From positions 31,616 to 95,615 of the forward strand of contig CAJTDD010000021.1 in NCBI GenBank assembly GCA_910574885.1: a stretch of 64,000 nt of DNA, given 5' to 3'. Below are positions 42,175 through 52,261 of the stretch, in pieces; position 1 is the first letter of the stretch; each line of letters opens with the position of its first letter. The stretch comes from Lachnospiraceae bacterium. Its GTDB lineage: Bacteria; Bacillota; Clostridia; Lachnospirales; Lachnospiraceae. A model generated the notes under the pieces. The model saw nothing but the letters and a program-made list of their open reading frames with translations, did no database searches and was not told where the DNA came from. Both the position numbers and the translations under genes were made by a program.

Positions 42175-44319
42175 TCACTCAGAAACCGAATCTACAATCT
42201 CAAAATCAATCGTCCGAAGCATCCTGTCCGCATCCATCACCCGCACCCGAACCCGCTGCCCCAGCTTATACAACTTGCCGGAATGCGCCCCTGCCATCTC
42301 GTACCGCTCCTCGTAATAATCATAATGGTCGTCTGACATGTTCGCCACATGCACCAGGCCTTCCACAGTATTCGGCAGCTCCACATACATTCCCCACTTC
42401 GTCATGCCGGAAATCACGCCTTCAAATTCATCCCCAATATACTGCTGCATATACTCGACCTTTTTAAGCTTAACTGTCTCACGCTCTGCTTCCTCAGCCC
42501 TCCGCTCCATCTCACTGGAATGCTTCGTCACTTCCGGAAGGATACGCTGATAATGAGCCATCCGCTCCTCATCCATCCGCCCGCGCAGGTGATCCTTAAT
42601 AATCCTATGGATCTGCAGATCCGGATATCTCCGGATAGGCGAAGTAAAATGTGTATAATAATTCGCCGCAAGTCCGAAGTGCCCCACATTTTCCGGCATA
42701 TACCGTGCCTGCTTCATTGAGCGCAGCGCCAGGCGGCAAATCAACGCCTCCTCGGGCGTATCCTCCACCTTGGCAAGGAGCTTCTGAATCTCCTTAGGGC
42801 GGATCTCATTGACGCCGATATGCATGGAATACCCAAAATTATTGATAAATGCGGCAAGTGTCCGAATCTTCTCCTCATCCGGCGGCTCATGGGTTCGATA
42901 CACGAAGGGGATCTCCTGCCAGAAAAAGTCCTCCGCCACCGTCTCGTTTGCCAACAGCATAAAATCCTCAATTATCTTCGTCGCTACATTCCGGTCATAG
43001 GGCAGAATCTCAAGCGGCTTGCCGTCCTCGTCGAGCCTAAGCTTCGTCTCCGGGAAATCAAAATCAATCGACCCGCGCCTCTGTCTGCGCTCCCGCAGAA
43101 TCCGGGACAACTCCCCCATCCGCCGGAACATAGGCAAAAGATCACGGTATCGTTCCATCTCTTTTTCATCGCCGTCCTCCAGAATCTTCCTGACACTGGT
43201 ATAAGACATACGCTCATCCACGTGAATCACCGTCTCCGCAATCTCGTGGGAAACCACAATCCCTTTTCGGTCTACCGTCATGATACAGCTAAGCGCCAGC
43301 CGATCCTCCCCCGCATTCAGCGAACAGATCCCGTTGCACAGTTTATGGGGCAGCATGGGAATCACGCGGTCAGCCAGATAAACGCTGGTTCCCCGCTCCC
43401 TTGCCTCCCGGTCAATGGCGCTGTTCTCCTGGACATAGTTCGCCACATCCGCAATATGGACGCCCAACAGGAAATTCTCTCCCTCCGCCGTAAGGGAAAC
43501 CGCGTCGTCCAAATCCTTTGCATCCTCCCCGTCAATGGTCACCATCTGCCAGCCCCGTAAGTCCTTCCTCCCTGCCATGTCTGCAGGGCTGACCTCTTTG
43601 GCCACACGATCCGCCTGATTCAGAAGCTTCTCAGAAAATTCCACAGGCAGGTCATACCCCTTCACGATCGACATAATATCCGTGCCAGGGTCATTGACAT
43701 GCCCGATGATCTCTGTCACCCGTCCCTCTGGATTCCGCCCCGGCTCCCCATAGGAAGTCAGCTCCACCACCACCTTATGCCCACTGACTGCTCCTTTCGC
43801 TTTCTCAGCCGGCACAAAAATATCATAGGGAAATCTTTGGTTATCCGGCAGCACGAATCCATAATTCTGCTGTTCCTTTTTCCGGTACAGTCCTACGACA
43901 TGGGTCATCCCCCTTGCAATGATCCCCACAATCCGGCCTTCCCGGTTCCGTTTTTCTCCCTGATGCTCCTTCGTGATTACAAACTCCACCTGATCCCCAT
44001 CGAATGCACCGTTTACATCCTCCTCACAGATATAGACGTCCCCAAAGCCATCCTCCGTTACGACGAACCCGAACCCCTTCAGGCTTGCGCGGAACGTCCC
44101 TGCCAGTCGCTTGGCCTCCCCCTTGCAGAACTTTCCCCGCTTTGACAGGTAGATCTTACCGTCCGCCTCCAAAGATTCCAGCACTTCCCGCAGCTCATCC
44201 CGCTGTTCCTTGGGAACCTGCAAGATCATGGCAAGCTCCTTGAACTTCATCGGAACATACAGACTATCACATATGAAGTCATAGACCACCTTTTTTCTCT
44301 TTTCAAATGCCTTGTCCAT
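42175..44319 (-). CDS. rnr: ribonuclease R
   Basis: About 714 aa from MDKAFEKRKK (GGGGAGG upstream); two earlier in-frame ATGs exist. Winged-helix N-terminus, two cold-shock domains (about 55-215), RNB catalytic domain (about 245-565) with DGEDAKDLDDAVSL acidic site and HFTSPIRRYPDL, then S1 domain (about 610-695). Highly processive 3'-5' exoribonuclease that also removes tmRNA-linked messages. Located between secG and smpB. Confidence 0.96.
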   Translation of the reverse strand: MDKAFEKRKKVVYDFICDSLYVPMKFKELAMILQVPKEQRDELREVLESLEADGKIYLSKRGKFCKGEAKRLAGTFRASLKGFGFVVTEDGFGDVYICEEDVNGAFDGDQVEFVITKEHQGEKRNREGRIVGIIARGMTHVVGLYRKKEQQNYGFVLPDNQRFPYDIFVPAEKAKGAVSGHKVVVELTSYGEPGRNPEGRVTEIIGHVNDPGTDIMSIVKGYDLPVEFSEKLLNQADRVAKEVSPADMAGRKDLRGWQMVTIDGEDAKDLDDAVSLTAEGENFLLGVHIADVANYVQENSAIDREARERGTSVYLADRVIPMLPHKLCNGICSLNAGEDRLALSCIMTVDRKGIVVSHEIAETVIHVDERMSYTSVRKILEDGDEKEMERYRDLLPMFRRMGELSRILRERRQRRGSIDFDFPETKLRLDEDGKPLEILPYDRNVATKIIEDFMLLANETVAEDFFWQEIPFVYRTHEPPDEEKIRTLAAFINNFGYSMHIGVNEIRPKEIQKLLAKVEDTPEEALICRLALRSMKQARYMPENVGHFGLAANYYTHFTSPIRRYPDLQIHRIIKDHLRGRMDEERMAHYQRILPEVTKHSSEMERRAEEAERETVKLKKVEYMQQYIGDEFEGVISGMTKWGMYVELPNTVEGLVHVANMSDDHYDYYEERYEMAGAHSGKLYKLGQRVRVRVMDADRMLRTIDFEIVDSVSE

Positions 44320-44367
44320 CTCCTGGTACTCCTCCCCACTCATAATATGTATCCCCATATACAAAGA

Positions 44368-44389
44368 GACACCCCTATACAGGAGTGTC
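44368..44389 (-). terminator. hairpin between secG and rnr
   Basis: GACACTCCT / AGGGGTGTC (one G-U) on the minus strand, followed by TCTCTTTGT. A weak terminator or processing hairpin after secG. Confidence 0.35.
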
Positions 44390-44415
44390 CCACCATTCTC
44401 ATAAAAATATGCCGC

Positions 44416-44658
44416 CTATGCAAATACTTTTAAATTCAACACCGCTGCCAATACAATAAACAGGATTGCAAGGAACTTGGTAGACTTCACCAGCGCGCCC
44501 TCCATAGAACGCCCCTTGTTCTGCCCCCAGTAAGTATCCGCCATACCGCTGATCGTCCCAAGTCCCGCAGACTTGCCTTCCTGCATCAAGACAATCGCTG
44601 TCAGTGCAATACAGTCTATTGCGAATATAATCATTAATATTATCTTTAGAATCTCCAC
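44416..44658 (-). CDS. secG: preprotein translocase subunit SecG
   Basis: 80 aa with two membrane helices (about 3-25 and 58-78) and the SecG loop LMQEGKSAGLGTISGMADTYWGQNKGRSMEGAL. Assists SecYE/SecA export. Same-strand neighbour of rnr, as in many Firmicutes. Confidence 0.95.
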   Translation of the reverse strand: MEILKIILMIIFAIDCIALTAIVLMQEGKSAGLGTISGMADTYWGQNKGRSMEGALVKSTKFLAILFIVLAAVLNLKVFA

Positions 44659-44753
44659 CTTCTACACCTCCTACGGCTAAACCTTTTTTATTCTACCATA
44701 AGACGCCTGAAATAGCAAGATAGAGCCACAGCAAAATGAATGAAAATTTCAGA

Positions 44754-46052
44754 TTAAGCAAATGGATTCCGGTATTGTGCCACATCCCCCAGCCGTTCCT
44801 CAATCCTGAGGAGCTGGTTATACTTCTCCACCCGCTCTGAGCGGCAAGGCGCTCCGGTCTTAATCTGCCCCGCATTGAACGCCACGGCAATATCTGCAAT
44901 CAGCGAGTCCGCCGTTTCGCCCGACCGGTGGGAAACAATCGTCCGGTATCCCGCACATTTCGCTGTTTCAATAGCATTGAACGCCTCGGTCAGCGTACCG
45001 ATCTGATTCACCTTAACCAGAATCGCATTGGCTGCCCTGCGTTCAATCCCCTTCCTAAGCCGTTTCTCATTGGTGACGAACAAATCATCCCCCACAAGCT
45101 GTAAGTTTGCCCCCAACCTGTCAGTCAGAATCTCCCAGGCGTCCCAGTCTTCCTCATCCAGCGGGTCTTCGATAGACGCAATGGGAAATTCCTGTGCCAG
45201 CTCCTCATAATAATCAATCAATTCCTCCGCCGAACGCACGACTTGATGCCCGTGCATCTTACTCTCGCCCTCAAAAATATATTTCTTCGCGGACTTATCA
45301 TACAGCTCCGTGGCCGCCACATCAAGCGCAATCACAATATCCTCCCGTGCCTTGTATCCGGCGACCCCGACGGCGTCCATAATGAAACGGAGCGCCTCCC
45401 TGGCATCCGGAAGATTAGGCGCAAATCCCCCTTCGTCGCCGACCCCGGTACTGTAACCATGCTTTTTCAATAGATTTTTCAGTGCATGGTAAATCTCTGC
45501 ACACATCCGAAGCCCTTCCTTAAAGCAGCATGCCCCCACGGGCATAATCATAAATTCCTGAATATCAATGGTATTGTCCGCATGCTTCCCGCCGTTCATG
45601 ATATTCATCATCGGCACCGGAAGACGTTTCCCATTAGTTCCTCCAAGATAGGAATAGAGGGGAATCCTAAGGGACTTGGCCGCTGCCCGGGCTGTGGCCA
45701 TAGACACTCCCAGCATGGCGTTCGCCCCCAGGTTTGACTTATTCTCCGTACCATCCAACTTACACATAATCCGGTCAATCATCGGCTGGTCAAACACATT
45801 TACCCCGATGATTGCAGGCGCAATCCGTGCATTCACATGGTCCGCAGCCAGTTCCACCCCAAGCCCGCCGTAACGCTCTGCCTTGTCACGCAGCTCCAGC
45901 GCCTCATACTGCCCGGTAGACGCGCCGGAAGGAACACTCGCCCGCCCCAGGAACTCGCCGCCGGCAAGGACTTCCACTTCTATAGTCGGATTCCCGCGGG
46001 AATCTAAGATTTCTCTTGCGTATACATCCGTAATCGGTAAATACTTATGCAT
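44754..46052 (-). CDS. eno: enolase
   Basis: 432 aa from [28 protein letters not shown], with AGGAGG upstream; the longer frame is unsupported. Catalytic and metal residues lie in [54 protein letters not shown] and [17 protein letters not shown]. Converts 2-phosphoglycerate to phosphoenolpyruvate. The ribosome site lies in a small hairpin (46061-46076). Confidence 0.97.
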   Translation of the reverse strand: MHKYLPITDVYAREILDSRGNPTIEVEVLAGGEFLGRASVPSGASTGQYEALELRDKAERYGGLGVELAADHVNARIAPAIIGVNVFDQPMIDRIMCKLDGTENKSNLGANAMLGVSMATARAAAKSLRIPLYSYLGGTNGKRLPVPMMNIMNGGKHADNTIDIQEFMIMPVGACCFKEGLRMCAEIYHALKNLLKKHGYSTGVGDEGGFAPNLPDAREALRFIMDAVGVAGYKAREDIVIALDVAATELYDKSAKKYIFEGESKMHGHQVVRSAEELIDYYEELAQEFPIASIEDPLDEEDWDAWEILTDRLGANLQLVGDDLFVTNEKRLRKGIERRAANAILVKVNQIGTLTEAFNAIETAKCAGYRTIVSHRSGETADSLIADIAVAFNAGQIKTGAPCRSERVEKYNQLLRIEERLGDVAQYRNPFA

Positions 46053-46060
46053 CTCAAAAT

Positions 46061-46076
46061 CCTCCTTTATAGGAGG
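46061..46076 (-). promoter_or_regulatory. hairpin hiding the eno ribosome site
   Basis: Minus strand CCTCCT ATAA AGGAGG: a 6-bp stem with a 4-base loop whose 3' arm is the eno Shine-Dalgarno sequence. Could limit translation or act as a temperature- or protein-responsive switch. Confidence 0.5.
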
Positions 46077-46190
46077 TATTATGCGCCGATTTTCCAATTC
46101 TAATGCAGATTCCGGAATACCATTGACATTTCCAGACGTCAGCGTTACAATCGGGTGTGGTATCAAAAGAATTTTTTGTCGAGGTTAATC

Positions 46191-47033
46191 ATGAAATCAC
46201 AATTTAAGAACTTTATCAATCTAACTCTGAGTACGCTGGTAATGGCGGTCGGAATCTATTTCTTCAAATTCTCCAATAACTTTACCTTTGGGGGAATCAC
46301 AGGACTTGCCGTCTTAGTCGCTAAATCCGGCGCAATCTCCGCGGGAGATTTTTCATTTGTGGCAAATATGGTTTTGCTCATCATCGGCTTCTTTGTACTT
46401 GGCAGGAAATTTGCTGCAAAGACCGCCTACAGCAGCATCCTTCTTTCAGTGGCGCTGTCAGGGCTTGAGCGGATCTGTCCCTTAAGCCACCCACTGACCG
46501 ACCAGCCCTTGCTGGAACTGATATTCGCCATAGCCTTGCCGTCCATCGGCTCTGCCGTCCTGTTTAATATCGGGGCGTCCAGCGGCGGGACAGACGTAAT
46601 CGCTATGGTTATGAAGAAATACACCAGCTTTAATATCGGGAACGCACTGTTGGTCACAGACTTCTTCATCACCCTTGCCGGATTCTTCGTGTTCGATATC
46701 CAGACAGGGCTATATTCTTTCCTGGGGCTTGCGCTTCGCTCCTTTATGATTGACGGGTTCATCGAAAGTCTGAATCTGTCCAAGTATTTTAACGTGGTAT
46801 GCAAGAACCCACAGCCAATCTGCGACTTCATAAAAGATGAAATACATAGGAGCGCAACGATCGTCGAGGCAAAAGGTGCGTTCAGCGGCGAAGACAAGTA
46901 CATCATCTTCACAGTTTTGAACCGTTTAGAGGCGGTACGCCTTCGGAACTACATCAAAGAAAATTCACCGGATGCATTCCTGCTGATTTCAAATACCAGT
47001 GAAATCATCGGGAAAGGCTTCCATTCTATCTGA
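46191..47033 (+). CDS. YitT-family membrane protein with DUF2179 domain
   Basis: 280 aa from MKSQFKNFINL (GAGGT upstream). Five to six membrane helices (about 10-185) with the family's FTFGGITGLAVLVAK and NIGASSGGTDVIAMVMKKYT, then a soluble DUF2179 domain (about 205-280: ATIVEAKGAFSGEDKYIIFTVLNR). Function of the family is not settled. Divergent from eno; ends at a strong terminator. Confidence 0.88.
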   Translation: MKSQFKNFINLTLSTLVMAVGIYFFKFSNNFTFGGITGLAVLVAKSGAISAGDFSFVANMVLLIIGFFVLGRKFAAKTAYSSILLSVALSGLERICPLSHPLTDQPLLELIFAIALPSIGSAVLFNIGASSGGTDVIAMVMKKYTSFNIGNALLVTDFFITLAGFFVFDIQTGLYSFLGLALRSFMIDGFIESLNLSKYFNVVCKNPQPICDFIKDEIHRSATIVEAKGAFSGEDKYIIFTVLNRLEAVRLRNYIKENSPDAFLLISNTSEIIGKGFHSI

Positions 47034-47048
47034 TTTTTGGGAACGGAT

Positions 47049-47090
47049 AGGGAAAGGGGATGTTGCAAATTTGCAACATCCCCTTTCCCT
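47049..47090. terminator. 21-bp perfect-stem terminator
   Basis: A 42-bp perfect palindrome with arms AGGGAAAGGGGATGTTGC.../...GCAACATCCCC, between the convergent YitT gene and glmM. Serves both strands. Confidence 0.8.
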
Positions 47091-47113
47091 ATAATGATTG
47101 CCGCCTAAATCCC

Positions 47114-48460
47114 TTAGCCGACCATCAGCCCTTCCGCCTTAATCACATCTATCACCTGTCCCACGTATTTCTCACACAGCTCATCCGTTGCCGCCTCGAC
47201 CATAACCCGGATTACCGGTTCCGTCCCGCTTTCCCTCACAAGGATACGCCCATCGTCCCCCAGCGCCTTTGCCACTGCATCTACCGCCTTCGTGACTTCT
47301 GCATTCTCTCTCGCCGTCTTCTTATCTGCCACCCGGACATTCTTCAATAACTGCGGATAAATCTTGACGGGCTCAGCCAGCTTTGCAAGGGACAGTTTCT
47401 TCTCCAGCATGACCTCCATCACCATCAGGGACGTCAGGATACCGTCCCCGGTAGTGGCATGCTTGCTGAAAATAATATGTCCCGACTGCTCCCCGCCAAG
47501 GGAGAAATTATTGCGCACCATATTCTCATATACATATTTATCGCCTACAGCCGTCTTCTCGTATTTCAGCCCCACCTTGTCACAAGCCTTATAAAGCCCA
47601 AGGTTGGACATAATCGTGGTCACAATGGTATCCCCATTGAGACGCCCGTTCTCCTTCATATACTTCCCGCAAATGTAAAGAATCAAATCGCCGTCCACCA
47701 CATTGCCGTTCTCATCCACGGCGATACACCGGTCTGCGTCACCGTCGTACGCAAAGCCAACGTCCAGCTTCTTCTCCTTTACATACTTCTGCAGAACCTC
47801 GATATGGGTCGAACCACAGTCCGCATTAATATTCGTCCCGTCCGGCTCACAGTTTATCACATAGGTCTTTGCGCCCAGCGCATCATACACGCTCTTGGCA
47901 ATGGCAAAGGCACTCCCGTTGGAACAATCCAAGCCCACCCGCATATCCTCAAAGGAACGGGTCGCCAGCGAAATCAGATAGCCGATATAACGGTTCCTCC
48001 CCGCCGCATAATCCACGGTACGCCCGATATTCTCCCTCTTTGCAAGGGGAAGCTCGTCAATCTCCCCGTCTATATACGCCTCGATCTTTTCCTCCACATC
48101 CGCTTCAATCTTATGTCCCTTCCCGCTGATAATCTTAATTCCGTTATCATAGAAGGGGTTATGGCTCGCCGAAATCATGATTCCACAGTCAAAATCTTCC
48201 GTCCTCGTCACATAAGAAACACTGGGCGTCGTAGTTACATGTAACAGGTACGCATTCGCCCCTGAGGCGGTGATTCCCGCTGCCAGCGCATACTCAAACA
48301 TATAGCTGCTCCGCCTCGTATCTTTACCGATCACAACCTTTGCCTTGTGATTCTGCCCATAATACCATCCAAGAAAACGTCCGACCTTAAACGCATGCTC
48401 TACAGTTAAAACCGCATTTGCCTCGCCCCGGAAACCATCTGTTCCAAAATATTTACCCAT
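47114..48460 (-). CDS. glmM: phosphoglucosamine mutase
   Basis: 448 aa from MGKYFGTDGFRG with GAAGGAG upstream. Active-site serine loop ISASHNPFYDNGIKI, metal loop DGDADRCIAVDENG, sugar loop GGEQSGHIIF and phosphate loop RESGTEPVIRVMVEA. Interconverts glucosamine-6-P and -1-P for UDP-GlcNAc and so for cell wall and surface glycans. Confidence 0.96.
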   Translation of the reverse strand: MGKYFGTDGFRGEANAVLTVEHAFKVGRFLGWYYGQNHKAKVVIGKDTRRSSYMFEYALAAGITASGANAYLLHVTTTPSVSYVTRTEDFDCGIMISASHNPFYDNGIKIISGKGHKIEADVEEKIEAYIDGEIDELPLAKRENIGRTVDYAAGRNRYIGYLISLATRSFEDMRVGLDCSNGSAFAIAKSVYDALGAKTYVINCEPDGTNINADCGSTHIEVLQKYVKEKKLDVGFAYDGDADRCIAVDENGNVVDGDLILYICGKYMKENGRLNGDTIVTTIMSNLGLYKACDKVGLKYEKTAVGDKYVYENMVRNNFSLGGEQSGHIIFSKHATTGDGILTSLMVMEVMLEKKLSLAKLAEPVKIYPQLLKNVRVADKKTARENAEVTKAVDAVAKALGDDGRILVRESGTEPVIRVMVEAATDELCEKYVGQVIDVIKAEGLMVG

Positions 48461-48532
48461 AATCATTAACTCCTTCACATCATTTGCCTTATTTACCGTT
48501 TTTTTTGCACAATAATAACAAAATACTTTACT

Positions 48533-48561
48533 ATTATATAAGGTTTTAGGGAAATATACAA
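48533..48561 (-). promoter_or_regulatory. promoter of glmM
   Basis: Minus strand TTGTAT (48556-48561), 17 bases, TATAAT (48533-48538), about 75 bases before the start codon. Confidence 0.65.
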
Positions 48562-48586
48562 CTGTAAATTTTAAATAGCATCTCAG

Positions 48587-48633
48587 AAAGGCAGCCGGAA
48601 AATGCTATGAAAATGACATTTCCCGACTGCCTT
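48587..48633. terminator. terminator of the purine genes
   Basis: AAAGGCAGCCGG... pairs with ...CCGACTGCCTTT; on the plus strand TTTTT follows and on the minus strand a looser T-rich tract. Lies just past the stop of the AICAR transformylase gene. Confidence 0.65.
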
Positions 48634-48647
48634 TTTATATCACGTCT

Positions 48648-49826
48648 TTAATGATGGAACAGTCTAAGGCCTGTGAACGCCATTGCTATCCCATATTTAT
48701 TACAAGTCTCAATCACGTTATCATCTCTGACTGACCCGCCAGGCTGCGCAATATACCGCACGCCGCTCCTATGGGCGCGCTCAATATTATCCCCGAACGG
48801 GAAGAATGCATCCGACCCAAGGGATACATCCGTCAGCTTATTAAGCCACTCCCGCTTCGCCTCTCTGGAAAATACTTCTGGTTTCTCCTTAAAAATCCCC
48901 TGCCACGCGCCGTCTGCCAGCACATCCATATAATCTTCCCCGATATACAGGTCAATCGCATTATCCCTGTCCGCACGGCGGATGGAATCCACGAAGGGCA
49001 GCCCCATCACCTGCGGGGACTGCCTCAGCCACCAGTTATCCGCCTTCTGCCCCGCAAGGCGCGTACAGTGAATCCTGGACTGCTGCCCCGCACCGATTCC
49101 AATCGCCTGGCCGTCCTTCACATAGCAGACAGAATTCGACTGGGTATATTTCAGCGTAATCATGGAAATCACCAGATCCCGTTTCGCCTCTTTTGTAAGC
49201 TCCTGATTCTCTGTCACTACATTTGCAAAAAAAGCGTCGTCAATCTTCAGCTCATTCCGTCCCTGCTCGAACGTAATGCCAAACACGTCCTTATGCTCCA
49301 GCGCCTCCGGCACATAATCCGGGTCGATCTGAATCACATTATAATTCCCGTTTTTTTTCGCCTTCAGGATCTGAAGCGCCTCCGCCTCGTACCCCGGCGC
49401 AATCACGCCGTCCGACACCTCGCGCTTAATCAGCCTCGCCGTATCCACGTCGCACACATCCGACAGAGAAATAAAATCCCCGAAAGAAGACATTCGGTCA
49501 GCCCCCCGCGCCCTCGCATAGGCACAGGCAAGGGGCGACAATCCGCCTAAGTCGTCTACCCAGTAAATCTTCGCAAGGGTATCTGAAAGGGGAAGCCCTA
49601 CCGCCGCCCCCGCAGGCGACACATGCTTAAAAGACGTCGCCGCCGGAAGCCCTGTCGCCTTCTTTAGCTCCTTCACTAACTGCCATCCGTTAAATGCATC
49701 CAAAAAGTTAATATACCCCGGCTTACCATTCAGCACCTGAATCGGCAGCTCCCCACCATCTGCCATATAAATCCTTGACGGCTTCTGGTTCGGGTTGCAG
49801 CCATATTTTAATTCCAGCTCTTTCAT
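48648..49826 (-). CDS. AICAR formyltransferase (stand-alone PurH2-type)
   Basis: 392 aa matching only the transformylase part of PurH, with no cyclohydrolase domain. Motifs: [98 protein letters not shown]. Transfers formyl from 10-formyl-THF to AICAR, giving FAICAR. The partner PurO-type cyclohydrolase is the next gene upstream (47 bp), so together they replace bifunctional PurH. Confidence 0.93.
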   Translation of the reverse strand: MKELELKYGCNPNQKPSRIYMADGGELPIQVLNGKPGYINFLDAFNGWQLVKELKKATGLPAATSFKHVSPAGAAVGLPLSDTLAKIYWVDDLGGLSPLACAYARARGADRMSSFGDFISLSDVCDVDTARLIKREVSDGVIAPGYEAEALQILKAKKNGNYNVIQIDPDYVPEALEHKDVFGITFEQGRNELKIDDAFFANVVTENQELTKEAKRDLVISMITLKYTQSNSVCYVKDGQAIGIGAGQQSRIHCTRLAGQKADNWWLRQSPQVMGLPFVDSIRRADRDNAIDLYIGEDYMDVLADGAWQGIFKEKPEVFSREAKREWLNKLTDVSLGSDAFFPFGDNIERAHRSGVRYIAQPGGSVRDDNVIETCNKYGIAMAFTGLRLFHH

Positions 49827-49873
49827 CTCAAATCATCCTCCCTTTATTTTTTACATTTCAGAAGTACACGGAC

Positions 49874-50587
49874 TTACTGGTTCTTGTTCACAATCCTCGT
49901 CCTGTATTCCCCTGTGGCAATATCAATGTACCGAACGAAGAGCGACACCTTATTCTCCTCGTTCAAGCTGTCCCACAGAAGCTCTGTGAACGCATCCATA
50001 TCATCAGAAATTTCAATCAGCTTCGGCTCGCCCTCAAAACTCGGAAGCGGCTCGCCGTCACACTGGTATGTGTGGATAAAATGCCCTTCCCCGGCCGCCG
50101 GATTCTCATACGCAAACGTATACCGGTTACAGCTACCCGGACATCCGTTATTGCTCTTCAAAATCGACATTGCATAATTGTAATTCCCCTTTTCAATATG
50201 CATAATTCCCGAAATCCTCGGCGTATAGTTGGGAGCATCCGGCTCGAACTCCCTGCACCGCAAAGACTGCTCGAAGGTCATCTGCCTATCCATCCCTTCA
50301 TAAATGGTATCGGTCTGATCCCCATTAGTCACAATGGTCTTGTTCCCCAGCACACGCACAGGAGCATAGATAACCAGGCTCGGATCTGTCAGCTTCGCCG
50401 GGTCAAAAGCCTGTGTCCGGATTCCTTCCCCATCCTCCACAAAAATACGGTTCCGGCTGTTCACGCTTCGCCCCATGATAAAATAAGCAGTCACGGCATG
50501 CCTTCCATCCGGGCTTTTCCCGATGATAATCCCCCGTCCCGGATAAGAATTCCCTTTCAGTTCCTTGTCGATTGCTAACATTTTCAT
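49874..50587 (-). CDS. purO: IMP cyclohydrolase, PurO-type
   Basis: 237 aa: NSYPGRGIIIGKSPDGRHAVTAYFIMGRSVNSRNR, then DPSLVIYAPVRV, TNGDQTDTIYEG and EPDAPNYTPRISGIM are typical of the PF07826-type IMP cyclohydrolase best known from archaea. Closes FAICAR to IMP. AAGGAG sits 7 bases before the ATG. First gene of a two-gene operon with the transformylase. Confidence 0.9.
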   Translation of the reverse strand: MKMLAIDKELKGNSYPGRGIIIGKSPDGRHAVTAYFIMGRSVNSRNRIFVEDGEGIRTQAFDPAKLTDPSLVIYAPVRVLGNKTIVTNGDQTDTIYEGMDRQMTFEQSLRCREFEPDAPNYTPRISGIMHIEKGNYNYAMSILKSNNGCPGSCNRYTFAYENPAAGEGHFIHTYQCDGEPLPSFEGEPKLIEISDDMDAFTELLWDSLNEENKVSLFVRYIDIATGEYRTRIVNKNQ

Positions 50588-50628
50588 ACAAAATCTCCTT
50601 TATTCGATGAATTTTGACCTGTTAATCT

Positions 50629-50667
50629 ATTATATAAAAAATACTGCCCATTTTCCAGTAGTATTTT
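50629..50667 (-). promoter_or_regulatory. purO promoter with inverted repeat
   Basis: Minus-strand TATAAT (50629-50634) with AAAATACT/AGTATTTT arms (50638-50645, 50660-50667) where the -35 would be. No good -35 is present, so the repeat may bind an activator or a purine repressor. Confidence 0.5.
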
Positions 50668-50670
50668 CTA

Positions 50671-50699
50671 TTGAATACATGTTTTTAGAATGATACAAT
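50671..50699 (+). promoter_or_regulatory. promoter of the lipoprotein gene
   Basis: TTGAAT (50671-50676), 17 bases, TACAAT (50694-50699) with an extended TG. Divergent from the purO promoter. Confidence 0.65.
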
Positions 50700-50732
50700 G
50701 GAAACATCATAATAAACAGGGGGACAAGTTTC

Positions 50733-51815
50733 ATGCGAAAACCAACATTTCTTATCTCCTGCATATTTGCCTTCGTATTGCTGACAGGATGCAGCGACAA
50801 CAAAATCGACGAATATGTAGGAGGACAGATTACTTCCATCAAGGAAAATGGTTCCGACAGCTTTGCCGCAATGCTGGATGAAGGAATTGCCGAAAGCAAT
50901 GATTTATACGTCCTGCAATTTCCGGAAGAATTGCGGGAGCCTTATCTGGAATTCATGAAGGATTCCTTCAGTTCCATCTCCTTTGAAGTGGCAAAAGCAA
51001 AGAAGATGAACGACGGGACATTTTCCGTCCAGGTGACATACACTCCGCTCAACATTAAGAAGACCGTAGAAACTGCCAACGTCGAACACATCGCTTCTCT
51101 GGAGACTACGGAACTTACCGGGGCAGTGACTTCCATACTGGAAAAGGATACTAAGCTCATAAAAAATTCTCCTTCCTATGAGGAAGAGACGATAACGACG
51201 CTGAGTGTATACAGCGAAGGGGAATCCTACAAGATTTCAGAAGAAAGTCTCGGGAATCTTCTCTCCCAGGCTTTGTACGGAGCCATGACGCCTTATGACC
51301 AAGTCTGCGACATCCTGGACTGCTACGACTTCGTCAAGGCATACTTAGACGCCTCCTTCAAAGGCGACGTCGCCCGTTTTGCGCTGCATACCGACCGCAC
51401 CGAGGAAGAGGCGCTCGCATGGTATGAGGCAGACGTATTCGACCCGCCGTCTGATTTGAGCGAAGCCTATGTGGCAAGATATCAGGAATCCTTAAAGACC
51501 ATGATGAAGCAGTGCCAGTACACGGTGGGCATCCCTAAGAAGGAGACGGGAATCTTTAGTTATACGGTAGAGATCAAGACTACGCCAAACACCAGCTTAA
51601 CCAGCGCTTACTCAGAATTTGAGGGCGGGACATACTACTCCATCGAGGAAGTTTCCTCCGGCCTGGTGACGGCAATGGAAAAATATGCCGCTGCGCCTAC
51701 CTTTGGAGAAGAGACGTCCATGACGATTTCCTTTAACGCTTCTTCCATGCTAAGCGCAGAAGATGATAATTCGGAGCTGTCGGCGCTGGCGACTACCATC
51801 TTCATGATACCGTAA
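50733..51815 (+). CDS. lipoprotein, unknown function
   Basis: 360 aa. Signal with lipobox LLTGC (Cys at about residue 21), so anchored to the outer face of the membrane. The mature part shows two related alpha/beta segments (about 60-170 and 210-330) of the kind seen in DUF5105-like lipoproteins; I do not assign a family with confidence. Own promoter and terminator; no partner genes. Confidence 0.7.
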   Translation: MRKPTFLISCIFAFVLLTGCSDNKIDEYVGGQITSIKENGSDSFAAMLDEGIAESNDLYVLQFPEELREPYLEFMKDSFSSISFEVAKAKKMNDGTFSVQVTYTPLNIKKTVETANVEHIASLETTELTGAVTSILEKDTKLIKNSPSYEEETITTLSVYSEGESYKISEESLGNLLSQALYGAMTPYDQVCDILDCYDFVKAYLDASFKGDVARFALHTDRTEEEALAWYEADVFDPPSDLSEAYVARYQESLKTMMKQCQYTVGIPKKETGIFSYTVEIKTTPNTSLTSAYSEFEGGTYYSIEEVSSGLVTAMEKYAAAPTFGEETSMTISFNASSMLSAEDDNSELSALATTIFMIP

Positions 51816-51831
51816 AAAATACCTATAATAA

Positions 51832-51878
51832 AAGGAGGTTGTTGGAAAAAAGGTTATCTTTCCCAGCAACTCCTTTTG
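51832..51878 (+). terminator. terminator of the lipoprotein gene
   Basis: AAAGGAGGTTGTTGG pairs with CCAGCAACTCCTTT (two imperfect pairs), followed by a T-rich tract. Confidence 0.7.
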
Positions 51879-51940
51879 ATTAGGCGTTCCATCTGCTATT
51901 GCCATTCACATAGCTATTTTCTTATGAATCTTGCAAATGC

Positions 51941-52261
51941 TCAGTACACAGTCTTGTTCCATTGATATTTTTTCATATCAACATACTCTCCCACGAATTC
52001 AACCCCTTCTGCCTTTAGAAGCTCCGTCTGTCGGTTGCATTTCCCGCTTCCGAATGCACAGGACATCCTGCCGTCCTTCGTCACTACACGGTGGCATGGC
52101 AAATCACTGTTACATGGAACCGCATGGAGGGCGTACCCCACCACCCGCGCCCAACGGCGGTTGCCCGCAAGCGCGGCAATCTGCCCATAGGACGCAACCT
52201 TCCCCTTGGGAATCTGGCGGATTACGTCATATATTTTTTCAAAAGAATTTTTTTCTTCCAT
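51941..52261 (-). CDS. MGMT-family alkyltransferase domain protein
   Basis: 106 aa, only the DNA-binding/active-site domain of O6-alkylguanine alkyltransferases. The active motif LPCHRVV keeps the acceptor Cys, so it is not an ATL protein, in which Cys is replaced. Also KGKVASYGQIAALAG and helix recognition part. Repairs or flags alkylated guanine. Start overlaps the end of rarA by 40 bp. Confidence 0.87.
   Translation of the reverse strand: MEEKNSFEKIYDVIRQIPKGKVASYGQIAALAGNRRWARVVGYALHAVPCNSDLPCHRVVTKDGRMSCAFGSGKCNRQTELLKAEGVEFVGEYVDMKKYQWNKTVY

Noticed and set aside
51941..52261. ATL-type alkyltransferase-like protein
   Set aside because: The acceptor Cys is present (PCHRV), so it is a true MGMT-type domain.
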